A stretch of 47,107 nt of DNA, taken from UKL13-3 sp964392775 (GTDB taxonomy: Bacteria > Bacteroidota > Bacteroidia > UKL13-3). The notes under the pieces are model-generated. The model ran no database searches. It worked only from the letters and a program-made list of their open reading frames with translations, and had not been told where the DNA came from. This document shows positions 33,803-42,149 of the stretch, piece after piece. Positions within the stretch are counted from its first letter, which is position 1. Each line of letters begins with the position of its first letter. The stretch is taken from the NCBI GenBank assembly GCA_964392775.1, contig CAYMRD010000019.1:1-47107 (forward strand). The letters are read 5' to 3'. Both the position numbers and the translations under genes were made by a program.

Positions 33803-34408
33803 ATGAATTATCCTTCACATTTAATCGAAGAAGCAGTAAACGAACTGTCCAAGTTTCCCGGTATCGGCAAAAAATCGGCTATGCGCATGGTACTATACCT
33901 GCTCAAACAAAAAGAGCAGGATGTGATCCGGTTGGGAGAATCTGTTATTAAGCTTCGCACACAGATTCAATACTGCACCCGTTGTGCCAATGTGAGCGAT
34001 GCCGCTTTGTGCAATATTTGCAATAACCCCAAACGCGACCAGCATACCATTTGTGTGGTGGAAGATTTGCGCGATGTACTGGCCATCGAAAACACCAACC
34101 AGTTTAATGGCACCTATCATATTATGGGTGGATTGATTTCTCCCGTAAATGGTATCGGACCTGATTCATTGAATATCAACTCCCTTATTGAACGCATCCA
34201 AACAGAAGGAACCAAAGAGATTATCATGGCCCTCAGTGCCACCATGGAGGGTGATACCACTGTATTTTACCTGAGCAAAAAGCTGCGAGACAAAGGTGTC
34301 AGCATCAGTACTATCTCCCGGGGCATCGCCATTGGCGGTGAGTTGGAGTATGCCGATGAAATTACTTTGGGTAGAAGTATTGCTTTGAGGGTGCCTTACC
34401 AAACCTAA
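33803..34408 (+). CDS. recR: Recombination protein RecR
   Basis: The protein has 201 residues from the ATG at 33803, the usual MNYPSHLIEEAVNELSKFPGIGKKSA start. A longer frame to 33773 is ignored. It has a helix-hairpin-helix N terminus, a C4 zinc finger (CTRCANVSDAALCNIC) and a Toprim domain (ICVVEDLRDVLAIE), ending with the Walker-like GGELEYADEITLGRSI. It works with RecF and RecO to load RecA at gaps. It is monocistronic, with an AT-rich hairpin at its stop. Confidence 0.97.
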   Translation: MNYPSHLIEEAVNELSKFPGIGKKSAMRMVLYLLKQKEQDVIRLGESVIKLRTQIQYCTRCANVSDAALCNICNNPKRDQHTICVVEDLRDVLAIENTNQFNGTYHIMGGLISPVNGIGPDSLNINSLIERIQTEGTKEIIMALSATMEGDTTVFYLSKKLRDKGVSISTISRGIAIGGELEYADEITLGRSIALRVPYQT

Positions 34409-34422
34409 TCTAAATTAGGTTT
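34401..34422 (+). terminator. recR terminator hairpin
   Basis: AAACCTAAT and ATTAGGTTT flank a 4-nt loop, followed by T-rich sequence. The recR stop codon (34406-34408) lies in the left arm. The stem is AT-rich and so of moderate strength. Confidence 0.5.
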
Positions 34423-34477
34423 TATTTACCGCTAATTATTTGAACCTTTGTGTTCAGGCTTATAAAATAGTTTAAAT

Positions 34478-35875
34478 ATGATTATCCAACAACTGTACAC
34501 AAACTGCTTAGCACAAGCTGCTTATTATATCGAATCGGATGGCGAAGTTGCCATTATTGATCCGCTGCGCGATTACGATGCATATCTGGATATGGCCAAG
34601 CAGAACAATGCTTCTATCAAATATATTTTCGAAACGCATTTCCATGCCGACTTTGTAAGCGGCCATATCGACCTGTCGAAAAAAACAGGTGCCGCCATTG
34701 TGTATGGACCTACAACCCAAACCTCTTTTCCGGTGTATGTAGCGGCTGATGGCGAAGAACTGAAAGTAGGAAAACTAACGATTAAAGTATTGCACACTCC
34801 GGGACATACACCTGAGTCGAGCAGCTTTTTGTTGTTGGATGAACACGGCAAACCACATTGCGTATTTACAGGCGATACCTTGTTTGTTGGTGATGTTGGC
34901 CGTCCGGATTTATTGGATGGCATCATGACCAAAGAAGAACTTGCCGGTATGATGTACGATTCGTTGCGTAACAAATTAATGACCTTGCCTGACGATGTAA
35001 TTGTATATCCTGCACACGGTGCCGGAAGCGCTTGCGGTAAAAATATCGGCAAAGAAACTTTCTCAACCATTGGCGAACAAAAAGCACGTAACTACGCTTT
35101 GCAGCCCATGAGCAAAGAACAGTTTATTAAAGCTGTTACGGAGGGTATCGCTCCTGCTCCGGCTTACTTTTTTAAAGATGCCAAGCTCAACAAACAAGGA
35201 TATGCTTCGATAGAAGAGGTGATGAGCAAAGGGATGACGGCCTTAACGGTAAATGATGTTGCCGAGCAACTGAAAGCAGGTGTGGTTGTTGTAGATACCC
35301 GTATTGCGGATGTATTCGAACAGGGATTTATTCCGGGTGCGCTTAATTTTGGCTTAAACGGACAATACGCTATCTGGGCTGCAACTTTGCTCGATATCAC
35401 ACAACCGATTTTAATTGTGGCTGATAGTGGCAAAGAAAAAGAAAGCATTGAACGTCTTACCCGCGTAGGTTTTGACCATATTGTTGGATTCCTTGAAGGT
35501 GGATTTGAAGCATGGAAAGCAGCAGACAAGCGTTGGGATATGATTATTTCGGTGGATGAAGAAGAATTTGAACTGGATGCCAAACATACCGACATCAAAA
35601 TTCTGGATGTGCGCAAACCGGGCGAGTTCAAGGACGGACATCTTACCAAAGCCATGCATGTTTCGTTGGATAGCATTACCAAACAATATGCAGAGCTCAA
35701 CAAGGATGATGAATATCTGGTGCATTGCGCAGGTGGTTACCGCTCCATGATCGCGGCATCATACCTGAAATCAAAAGGATTCAGCCGTGTAAAAAATGTA
35801 TTGGGTGGCTGGGGTAAAATCAAAACCATGCAATTGCCAATGACCTTTGATCAACAAAAGGTGGAAGCAAACTGA
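34478..35875 (+). CDS. CstB-like persulfide dioxygenase with pseudo-rhodanese and rhodanese domains
   Basis: The protein has 465 residues. The N-terminal metallo-beta-lactamase domain (1-230) has ETHFHADFVSGH (His54, His56, Asp58, His63), LHTPGHTPES and FTGDTLFVGDVGRPD, as in ETHE1-type persulfide dioxygenases. A first rhodanese-like domain (about 255-345) reads ILIVADSGKEKES where the active-site Cys loop should be, so it is inactive. The second (about 355-455) has the active loop HCAGGYRS with Cys417. This three-part order is that of CstB, which oxidises persulfides to sulfite and thiosulfate. The role is probably sulfide or sulfane detoxification. Monocistronic, with a terminator downstream. 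Confidence 0.88.
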   Translation: MIIQQLYTNCLAQAAYYIESDGEVAIIDPLRDYDAYLDMAKQNNASIKYIFETHFHADFVSGHIDLSKKTGAAIVYGPTTQTSFPVYVAADGEELKVGKLTIKVLHTPGHTPESSSFLLLDEHGKPHCVFTGDTLFVGDVGRPDLLDGIMTKEELAGMMYDSLRNKLMTLPDDVIVYPAHGAGSACGKNIGKETFSTIGEQKARNYALQPMSKEQFIKAVTEGIAPAPAYFFKDAKLNKQGYASIEEVMSKGMTALTVNDVAEQLKAGVVVVDTRIADVFEQGFIPGALNFGLNGQYAIWAATLLDITQPILIVADSGKEKESIERLTRVGFDHIVGFLEGGFEAWKAADKRWDMIISVDEEEFELDAKHTDIKILDVRKPGEFKDGHLTKAMHVSLDSITKQYAELNKDDEYLVHCAGGYRSMIAASYLKSKGFSRVKNVLGGWGKIKTMQLPMTFDQQKVEAN

Positions 35876-35897
35876 TTTTTCAATAACATGAATAAGG

Positions 35898-35930
35898 ATA
35901 GCGGAACCGTAACGGTTCCGCTATTTTTTT
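35898..35930. terminator. Bidirectional intrinsic terminator
   Basis: ATAGCGGAACCGT and ACGGTTCCGCTAT form a 13-bp near-perfect palindrome followed by seven T. It separates the convergent persulfide dioxygenase and lamin-tail genes. Confidence 0.9.
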
Positions 35931-35933
35931 GCA

Positions 35934-38900
35934 TTATAGTTTGGCCGCTACCACTATTGTTATTTTTTTCGATTCAACTTTTCCTTCTGTGGTAAACACC
36001 TCAAAATAGCCCACGTAAATTCCCATAGGCGCCCGCTGGCCGTTGTCCGTCACACCATCCCATGTAAACACGCCCTCTGTTCCCAAAATGGCGTTGCTCA
36101 ACAACCGTTTCACCAACTGACCCGTAGCATTGTATACCCAAAAGCTTCCAATATTTCCAGCCGTTTCGCAATTGTAACTCAAGTTCACCACGTCATTATA
36201 CCCGTCACCATCCGGTGAAAATACTTCCGGCTCAGCTTTGATAAATGCAGATGGTGTTGTGGTTGCATATTGCGAATTGCGCGCGGTCGGTGTTGCATAC
36301 CCGCTGGTGGATGAAGCGGAGGTCCAGTTGCTGCGGTCGGTTGTGGGCCGGTTAAAATCGATGCGTTCTAAACTCACGCCCTCCTTCTTGTCGAGTACAC
36401 TCAGGTGCATCTTTTCATCATACGCCAGCTCATCCAAAATTTTAGTTGCGTTGGTCAGAATACAAAAGCCGGCAGCATCATTCATGGAAGGCAGTTTTGT
36501 TTGGACCAGATCAGAGGGGTTAAGTGCCGTATAGTTTTGTTTCACCCAGTTGATATCAGGTGAACAAACAAGATAATGCCGGGGAAACAACAAATACCCT
36601 TCACCTGAAATAGACATAAGATTAGCCAACTCTCCATCGGCATTGCGGTTGGCCAGATACAAAGTACCCACATCCACAATCCGTTCGCTGCGGTTGTACA
36701 ACTCCACAAAATCGCTTCCTCCCGGAGTTGGATTAAACAGCACTTCGTTGATCACCACATCGCCCGAATCGGCAGGTTCGGGTAATCCGAACTCGAAGGA
36801 TTGCTTTTGCTGCCTGTTTCCGGCACAGTCGCAAACCGAATCCACCACAAGCGTATAAACAATCCGGGGATTCAAAACCGAATCCAGCAAAAGCCTCACA
36901 CTCCGAAAACCATCTTTGCTGAACTGAACGGCCTGCGAAGACAGACCATGTATTTGAAACCGTTGTGTGGTGACTGATGTACTATCAACAGATTCATTAA
37001 AATACAGTTTAAGCTCTTTATCTGAAACAGGAAATACCCGCGTTAACAGAGGCGGTTGTTTATCCTTAAAATGGCCCGTCACGCTGTTACGCCTGCCGGG
37101 TGTTCCACCCGATGAATGTACGGACGACCGCCAATTGCCCGCTTGTCCGCATGGGTTGTTTGCATCCACCAGTTCAAGACTCCAGCCTCCGTTGCGCTTC
37201 AAAATTTCTTTGTGCCAAGTTGATTGATACATCAACCAATGCACAACCGATCCATCAGGTGAACGCAAAAACAACGTATCCGTTTCATTACCCAACGATG
37301 GAAAATTGACAACACCCATTATATTGTTCATCCCATTAAACAAAGACTGTTTGCTTGCTCCGGTAATGACGATAAAACTATCAGGGTACAACAATACATT
37401 TTTTAAAACCGCTGTTGACGTGCCATCGCTCAATGTCCACCCATTCAGTGATATCAAACGTTTGGAGCGGTTGTACAGTTCAACATACTCGGCATTGGGC
37501 AAACCCATAACAGGATCGGGGTCACTCATCACCTCGTTAATCAATACATCAAACAACTGAGGAGCATCAGGCACTACATACTGCAAACGAATCGTTTTCC
37601 AAAGTTCATTCCCGGTGCAATCTTTCGCATCTTTCAACAACAGAACATATACCGAATCTTTATGTAAGCCCGCTTGAAGCAGGATATCCAATGTATCATG
37701 ATTCCATGTTTGGGAGCAGGATACTCTTTCATTATTCAACAATACTTGTGTATGCGACAGTGATAGCGAATCCATGGGTTCGTTAAATATCATTCGCACA
37801 TGATTGGATTGCAGAAGTGCAAACCAACTCACCTCAGGTGCGGTTGTGTCGGTTTCCAGTGTCCAGCGCGAATTGGCCCTGCCCGGTGTACCACCCGATT
37901 CATCATCACTCGCTCCTGCATTGTATTTTCCTTTGCAGAGCTGATTGGGTGAATTGAGTTCGATGGAATATCCTCCATTTGATTTTGTGGCATCTCCATA
38001 CCAGCTCAAATCATAGGTACAGTTATGAACAACCGTTCCATCCAAATATGAAAGAGTGATGTGATCACCTGCATTGTTAAGTGAAGGCAAAGTGCTTACA
38101 CCTATTGTTCTCCCGAATGGATTAAATACTGCCGTATCTGCCATAGCACAAACAATAGCAAAGGATTGTGTATGAAGAGTGTCGTTGGGCAATAAAACAG
38201 TAGTGGTACCATCACTCAGCTTCCATCCTTTCAGTGATACATCCATATTGCTTCGGTTATACAATTCAACAAACTCCTTTTCGGGCAAACCGATTACAGG
38301 CGAAGGGTCAGGCATCCATTCACTGATGATGATATCATCCACAAGCGGATAATAATATGAAAACGAAAACTGTTGTTCGGATATATTGTTTCCAATTTCG
38401 TCACTCTTATTACGAGCCGTAAGTTGATAGGTTTGATTGGCAAATGGCTTATTAAAATCAAGCAATACGGTTTGGCCATTCGCTCCCCATTGAGCCGACA
38501 CACATAATCCGATTCCATTGTTCAATTCATAGTCGTCAGCATTCAAGGCTGAAGTTTCATCAAGCGGCTCATCAAACACAACCCTTAATCGGGTAGATGC
38601 GATTGCTTCCACCGAAACGATATGCGGACCTACCGTATCCACACGAATATTTCCGGCATACACATCATCCCAAAACATTTTTTTGATATTGCCCACCGTA
38701 TACTTAGCGTACACACCCATACAATTTGATTGTTGATACCTTGCATCGTTACAGGTTCCTTCCAACACATACTGACGGTTACCGGTTGTATCCGAGAACA
38801 ACTGCCAGTTGCCTTGTTCATCGCGCAACAATTTTACCCGAGCAATATTATCGCTTTTGGCAACCGTTGCCTTACGGCCACCCAAAATAACCGTTCGCGC

Positions 38901-39281
38901 CAATCCATCCTGCCTGACCAACACAATCGAATCATTGTTTCCGGTAACACCACCCAACTGAACATAATAACCATGTACGGCACCATTCAATGCAGATGTA
39001 TCACTCATCACATACACGCGCATTAAATTTGATGTACTGGGACTAAACTGAAAGCGGCACCAAAATTCCCACTCGCCATGGGTTGTTTGAGAAGTGGTGC
39101 ACAGATATGCCTCACCTGCCGCTGTGGCATTGAGTTGCAACTGACGCGTGGCATTAACTATAAATACCGAATCGCAACCATACCATGTAGGTGTTAACTG
39201 TTCGGATTGAAAAGTTTCGGAAACTTGCGCAAACGAAAACCGCGCACATGCGATGAGCAGCACTGCAATAATTTGTTTCAT
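35934..39281 (-). CDS. Large exported protein with three lamin-tail domains and a C-terminal FlgD-like domain
   Basis: The protein has 1115 residues from the ATG at 39281, which starts the signal peptide MKQIIAVLLIACARFSFAQ. Three lamin-tail domains begin near residues 317, 579 and 842 (DIIISEWMPDPSPV, DVLINEVMSDPDPV and DVVINEVLFNPTP), each with EFVELYNRS and xGWxLSDG-type strands. Between them are Ig-like SbsA domains (PHIVSVEAIASTRLRVVFDEPLDE). The C terminus (from about 1024) starts with FSPDGDGYNDVVNLSY and ends in a FlgD Ig-like fold. It carries none of the MYPNP-type sorting marks, but the gliding-associated C-terminal style suggests T9SS export. It is probably a surface or extracellular protein. 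Function unknown. Confidence 0.85.
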   Translation of the reverse strand: MKQIIAVLLIACARFSFAQVSETFQSEQLTPTWYGCDSVFIVNATRQLQLNATAAGEAYLCTTSQTTHGEWEFWCRFQFSPSTSNLMRVYVMSDTSALNGAVHGYYVQLGGVTGNNDSIVLVRQDGLARTVILGGRKATVAKSDNIARVKLLRDEQGNWQLFSDTTGNRQYVLEGTCNDARYQQSNCMGVYAKYTVGNIKKMFWDDVYAGNIRVDTVGPHIVSVEAIASTRLRVVFDEPLDETSALNADDYELNNGIGLCVSAQWGANGQTVLLDFNKPFANQTYQLTARNKSDEIGNNISEQQFSFSYYYPLVDDIIISEWMPDPSPVIGLPEKEFVELYNRSNMDVSLKGWKLSDGTTTVLLPNDTLHTQSFAIVCAMADTAVFNPFGRTIGVSTLPSLNNAGDHITLSYLDGTVVHNCTYDLSWYGDATKSNGGYSIELNSPNQLCKGKYNAGASDDESGGTPGRANSRWTLETDTTAPEVSWFALLQSNHVRMIFNEPMDSLSLSHTQVLLNNERVSCSQTWNHDTLDILLQAGLHKDSVYVLLLKDAKDCTGNELWKTIRLQYVVPDAPQLFDVLINEVMSDPDPVMGLPNAEYVELYNRSKRLISLNGWTLSDGTSTAVLKNVLLYPDSFIVITGASKQSLFNGMNNIMGVVNFPSLGNETDTLFLRSPDGSVVHWLMYQSTWHKEILKRNGGWSLELVDANNPCGQAGNWRSSVHSSGGTPGRRNSVTGHFKDKQPPLLTRVFPVSDKELKLYFNESVDSTSVTTQRFQIHGLSSQAVQFSKDGFRSVRLLLDSVLNPRIVYTLVVDSVCDCAGNRQQKQSFEFGLPEPADSGDVVINEVLFNPTPGGSDFVELYNRSERIVDVGTLYLANRNADGELANLMSISGEGYLLFPRHYLVCSPDINWVKQNYTALNPSDLVQTKLPSMNDAAGFCILTNATKILDELAYDEKMHLSVLDKKEGVSLERIDFNRPTTDRSNWTSASSTSGYATPTARNSQYATTTPSAFIKAEPEVFSPDGDGYNDVVNLSYNCETAGNIGSFWVYNATGQLVKRLLSNAILGTEGVFTWDGVTDNGQRAPMGIYVGYFEVFTTEGKVESKKITIVVAAKL

Positions 39282-39375
39282 AGGAATAAGAAATAGGCTG
39301 ATGTAAATGTAGAACATTTCAGAAAACATCAAAAGCGTTCCACAACCCTCTTTCTAACAGTTTTCTAAAAATAAT

Positions 39376-39407
39376 TTTGAGTAGTCAAATAACTACATAT
39401 ATATTTG
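39376..39407 (+). promoter_or_regulatory. Promoter of the arsR operon
   Basis: TTTG at 39376-39379 and TATATTTG at 39400-39407 match the Bacteroidota -33 and -7 boxes with a 20-nt spacer. Transcription should begin near 39414, about 12 nt before the ATG. Confidence 0.6.
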
Positions 39408-39423
39408 CAGTCAAATAGCTACA
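39383..39423 (+). promoter_or_regulatory. Paired operator-like repeats, ArsR autoregulation
   Basis: AGTCAAATAACTACA (39383-39397) and AGTCAAATAGCTACA (39409-39423) are direct repeats differing at one base, 26 bp apart. Each has an internal dyad (TAGT...ACTA in the first). The first lies between the -33 and -7 boxes and the second overlaps the predicted transcript start, so a bound repressor would block the promoter. Confidence 0.55.
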
Positions 39424-39425
39424 CA

Positions 39426-39749
39426 ATGAATTTACGAAGAGACGTTTTCCAGGCAATAGCAGACCCAACAAGAAGAGCAATACTGGTATTGGTTGCCTCG
39501 CAGTCGATGACCGCAGGTGCCATTGCTTCAAACTTTGATACAGCGCGACCAACAGTTTCTAAACATCTGCAAATACTTACTGAATGTGAACTGCTTAAAC
39601 CGGAGCAAAATGGCAGAGAAATATACTATCACTTCAATCCTCAAAAAATGAAAGAGGTAGCATCCTTTATTGAGCCTTTCCGCCAACTATGGGATGACCG
39701 GTTCAATAAACTTGAAGCCATTATGAAAACCCACAAATCAAAAAAATAA
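39426..39749 (+). CDS. ArsR-family winged-helix repressor
   Basis: The protein has 107 residues from the ATG at 39426. A TTG seven codons earlier is unlikely because it lies in the promoter. The HTH is in MTAGAIASNFDTARPTVSKHLQIL, followed by the wing (LLKPEQNGREIYYHFN). There are no cysteine-rich metal sites, so a metal sensor is unlikely. This subgroup typically accompanies SRPBCC genes, as here, where the next gene starts six bases after the stop. Likely autorepressing. Confidence 0.9.
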   Translation: MNLRRDVFQAIADPTRRAILVLVASQSMTAGAIASNFDTARPTVSKHLQILTECELLKPEQNGREIYYHFNPQKMKEVASFIEPFRQLWDDRFNKLEAIMKTHKSKK

Positions 39750-39754
39750 ACGAC

Positions 39755-40219
39755 ATGGAACTTAAAACAAATATTACTGCCGAAGAGGGCACACAGAAAC
39801 TGGTGATAACAAGAGAATTTGATCTGCCCGTAGAACTGCTTTTTAAAGCGTATGTAGATTCGGATATTTTTGAGCAATGGATGGGAACGAAAGTGATTAA
39901 ACTTGACGCTAAAAAACACGGCAGTTATCAGTTCGAAACATCACGTGATGGAAACGTTGTATTTAGCGCCAATGGCGTGATACACAAATGCATCCCAAAC
40001 CAAAAAATCACTCGTACGTTTGAAATGGATAATTCGCAGTTTGGTGTTCAGCTTGAAATTTTAGAATTTCACAAATTGACGGACAACACAAGTAAATTAA
40101 GCATTCACAGCATTTTTGAAACGGTTTCACTCAGAGACCAAATGTTGCAGTTGCCATTTGCGCATGGATTGAATATGGCACACAACAGACTACAAGAAAT
40201 CGCAATCAACTTAAAATAA
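39755..40219 (+). CDS. SRPBCC / AHSA1-type ligand-binding protein
   Basis: The protein has 154 residues. The Bet v1-like fold is recognisable from REFDLPVELLFKAYVDSDIFEQWMG at the N terminus and the long C-terminal helix (LPFAHGLNMAHNRLQEIAINL). It is the middle gene of the ArsR-SRPBCC-DoxX operon (6-bp gaps on either side). The family binds hydrophobic ligands or chaperones. The ligand here is unknown. Confidence 0.85.
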   Translation: MELKTNITAEEGTQKLVITREFDLPVELLFKAYVDSDIFEQWMGTKVIKLDAKKHGSYQFETSRDGNVVFSANGVIHKCIPNQKITRTFEMDNSQFGVQLEILEFHKLTDNTSKLSIHSIFETVSLRDQMLQLPFAHGLNMAHNRLQEIAINLK

Positions 40220-40225
40220 CACATC

Positions 40226-40615
40226 ATGACAAATAGAAACAAAATCATTTATTGGATTGCCACTGTATGGCTCTCATTGGGAATGACCGTAACCGGAGTA
40301 GGGCAGTTTATTAAAATGAAAGAAGGCGCGGGAGGTGTTGACAGTATGATGCTCTTGGGTTACCCGGTATACATACTCCCTTTAATTGGTGTATTGAAAA
40401 TTTTAGGCGTTGTAACGATACTCATCCCAAAGTTTCCATTACTGAAAGAATGGGCCTACTCAGGTTTTTTCTTTCTCATGACTGGAGCATTATATTCTCA
40501 CCTAGCCAACGGAGATGAGATTATGGAACTCTATGGCCCCAGCATATTGCTAATCTTGACTTTACTCTCATGGTATTTTAGACCAACAGATAGAAAGATA
40601 GTTTCAGCGAGTTAA
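40226..40615 (+). CDS. DoxX-like membrane protein
   Basis: The protein has 129 residues and four membrane helices (IIYWIATVWLSLGMTVTGVG, YPVYILPLIGVLKILGVVTILI, WAYSGFFFLMTGALYSHLANG, PSILLILTLLSWYF). It matches DoxX-like/DUF417-type small proteins. It is the last gene of the ArsR operon, consistent with a stress- or ligand-induced membrane protein. Its function is unclear. Confidence 0.8.
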   Translation: MTNRNKIIYWIATVWLSLGMTVTGVGQFIKMKEGAGGVDSMMLLGYPVYILPLIGVLKILGVVTILIPKFPLLKEWAYSGFFFLMTGALYSHLANGDEIMELYGPSILLILTLLSWYFRPTDRKIVSAS

Positions 40616-40753
40616 TCTGCGTATTCATCCGCGCTGTCTGCGGGAACATCTTCTTCTCTGTGTATTCTCCGCGAGCTCTCCTCACAGCGCCTCTGCGGCT
40701 CTGCGTGAGTCTTTCTTAAACTCTCCGCGCTCCTCTGCGGTAAAAGCATTTTC
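40616..40753. repeat. Degenerate CTCTGCGG / TCCGCG-rich intergenic repeat
   Basis: A 138-bp gap is made of imperfect copies of the phrase CTCTGCGG-type and CTCCGCG-type words (for example CTCCGCGAGCTCTCCTCACAGCGCCTCTGCGG). It is C/T-biased on the plus strand and unlike flanking genes. Similar wording occurs at 43250-43335 and 43940-44055. No gene is seen. Confidence 0.5.
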
Positions 40754-41716
40754 TTATGCTCCAAAATACCCCAACTCTTCTTCCCAATTCAACATTGGTA
40801 AATTTGTTTGGAGTATTTGGGTTTTAGCCAGCATGGCTGCTTTAAATTGTTGGTGAGCCTTGGTACCCGGATGCAATATTTTATGGTTGCGGGCTAATAC
40901 TACTTGTTTCACTTCACTCATCAAAAAGCGCGTTTCGGGTGTCATACAAGCCTCACAAAAATGGTCGAACACAAATTGTATGGCCTGCTCGTTGGGATGG
41001 GCCATATCGGGTGCGTAAAAGCGGTAATCGCGCAGCACATCCGTTACGAGTTCGTAAGATGGGAAATATGTTACTCCTTCAAGATTGTGCGCTACCTCCA
41101 ATAACCTTGCTTTGCTTAAGCTATTTTCCACTACGCCATCACGTATATGTTTCACGGGACTTACGGTAACCACAACTTGCAACTGAGGGAAGCTTTGTTT
41201 TAATAACAGTATGGCCGCTTGCAAGGCTGTTGTCATCTCATCAATGGATAAGAGGTGTTTGGTAAACCAATGTCCCGGAGCTTTATGGTTATTGGTCACC
41301 GGTTGTCCGGTTTCAGCAAGCTTATAATGACTGGCTGTGCCCAATGTAATAAATACATGACTGGCTTGCTGCAATACAATTCGTGTATCTGTTATAGCCT
41401 GATTGATAGATGCAAGGGTCAACTCAGCGTTGGGTGATGAAAACTCCGAATGGTGATTCCAACTGTGCCGCAACTCATTGTACTCAAACAGATCGGCTTG
41501 GGTGTATTGTTTGCCGGTGGCGATATCGGTGAGATGTCTGGCCACACTCATCGGGTCAAACACAATGCCTGTGGGATTGTAGATTACATTAAACTTAGCC
41601 TCATCCAGTTTACGGCCTATGTTTTCCGAAAAACAGGAGCCCAGCAACAACAGTGAAGAGTTATAGTTTACCTTAGGTTCAAGTGGCTCTACATTCAGCG
41701 AAAGCATCCAATTCAT
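40754..41716 (-). CDS. GSCFA-domain protein
   Basis: The protein has 320 residues. The name-giving LLGSCFSENIGRKL lies at the start, followed by YNPTGIVFDPMSVARHL, FITLGTASHYKL, VVVTVSPVKHIRDG and SYELVTDVLRDYRFYAPDMAHPN. These mark a GDSL/SGNH-like hydrolase family (Ser in GSCFS and the later His-containing block). The reaction is not established. Single gene, divergent from panD (about 80 bp). Full length for the family. Confidence 0.92.
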   Translation of the reverse strand: MNWMLSLNVEPLEPKVNYNSSLLLLGSCFSENIGRKLDEAKFNVIYNPTGIVFDPMSVARHLTDIATGKQYTQADLFEYNELRHSWNHHSEFSSPNAELTLASINQAITDTRIVLQQASHVFITLGTASHYKLAETGQPVTNNHKAPGHWFTKHLLSIDEMTTALQAAILLLKQSFPQLQVVVTVSPVKHIRDGVVENSLSKARLLEVAHNLEGVTYFPSYELVTDVLRDYRFYAPDMAHPNEQAIQFVFDHFCEACMTPETRFLMSEVKQVVLARNHKILHPGTKAHQQFKAAMLAKTQILQTNLPMLNWEEELGYFGA

Positions 41717-41798
41717 GCCCGCAATATCAGCGTTTTACGCGATTTAACTGCTACATAAGGTGAATACCGATTTTTACCCTACATTTGCTGCGCTTTTT

Positions 41799-42149
41799 AT
41801 GAATATAGAAGTTTTAAAATCCAAAATCCACCGCGCCAAGCTCACTCAAACCGAGCTTCATTACGTGGGAAGTATTACCATTGACGAGGCCCTGATGGAT
41901 GCCGCCAATATGATTGAGAACGAGAAAGTTCAGGTTGTGAATGTAAACAACGGAGAACGTCTTGAAACCTATATCATTAAAGGCGAGCGCAACTCGGGTG
42001 TGATTTGCCTCAACGGACCTGCTGCTCGCAAAGGTTTTGTTGGCGACCACCTGATCATCATCTCTTATTGTTCAATGGATTTTGAAGAGGCTAAAAAACA
42101 TCAGCCCCTCGCTATCTATCCTGATTCAAACAACAAACTCCTCTCTTGA
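41799..42149 (+). CDS. panD: Aspartate 1-decarboxylase precursor
   Basis: The protein has 116 residues from the ATG at 41799; a GTG further upstream is not needed. It decarboxylates aspartate to beta-alanine for pantothenate and CoA synthesis. Self-cleavage should occur at Gly24-Ser25 in HYVGSITID, creating the pyruvoyl group. GERLETYIIKGERNSGVICLNG and AARKGFVGDHLIIISY complete the match. Its last bases overlap the start of the next gene. Confidence 0.96.
   Translation: MNIEVLKSKIHRAKLTQTELHYVGSITIDEALMDAANMIENEKVQVVNVNNGERLETYIIKGERNSGVICLNGPAARKGFVGDHLIIISYCSMDFEEAKKHQPLAIYPDSNNKLLS

Noticed and set aside
40226..40615. DoxX-like gene as a quinone oxidoreductase subunit
   Set aside because: Only the four-helix DoxX-like pattern is visible. 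No partner oxidoreductase gene is present.
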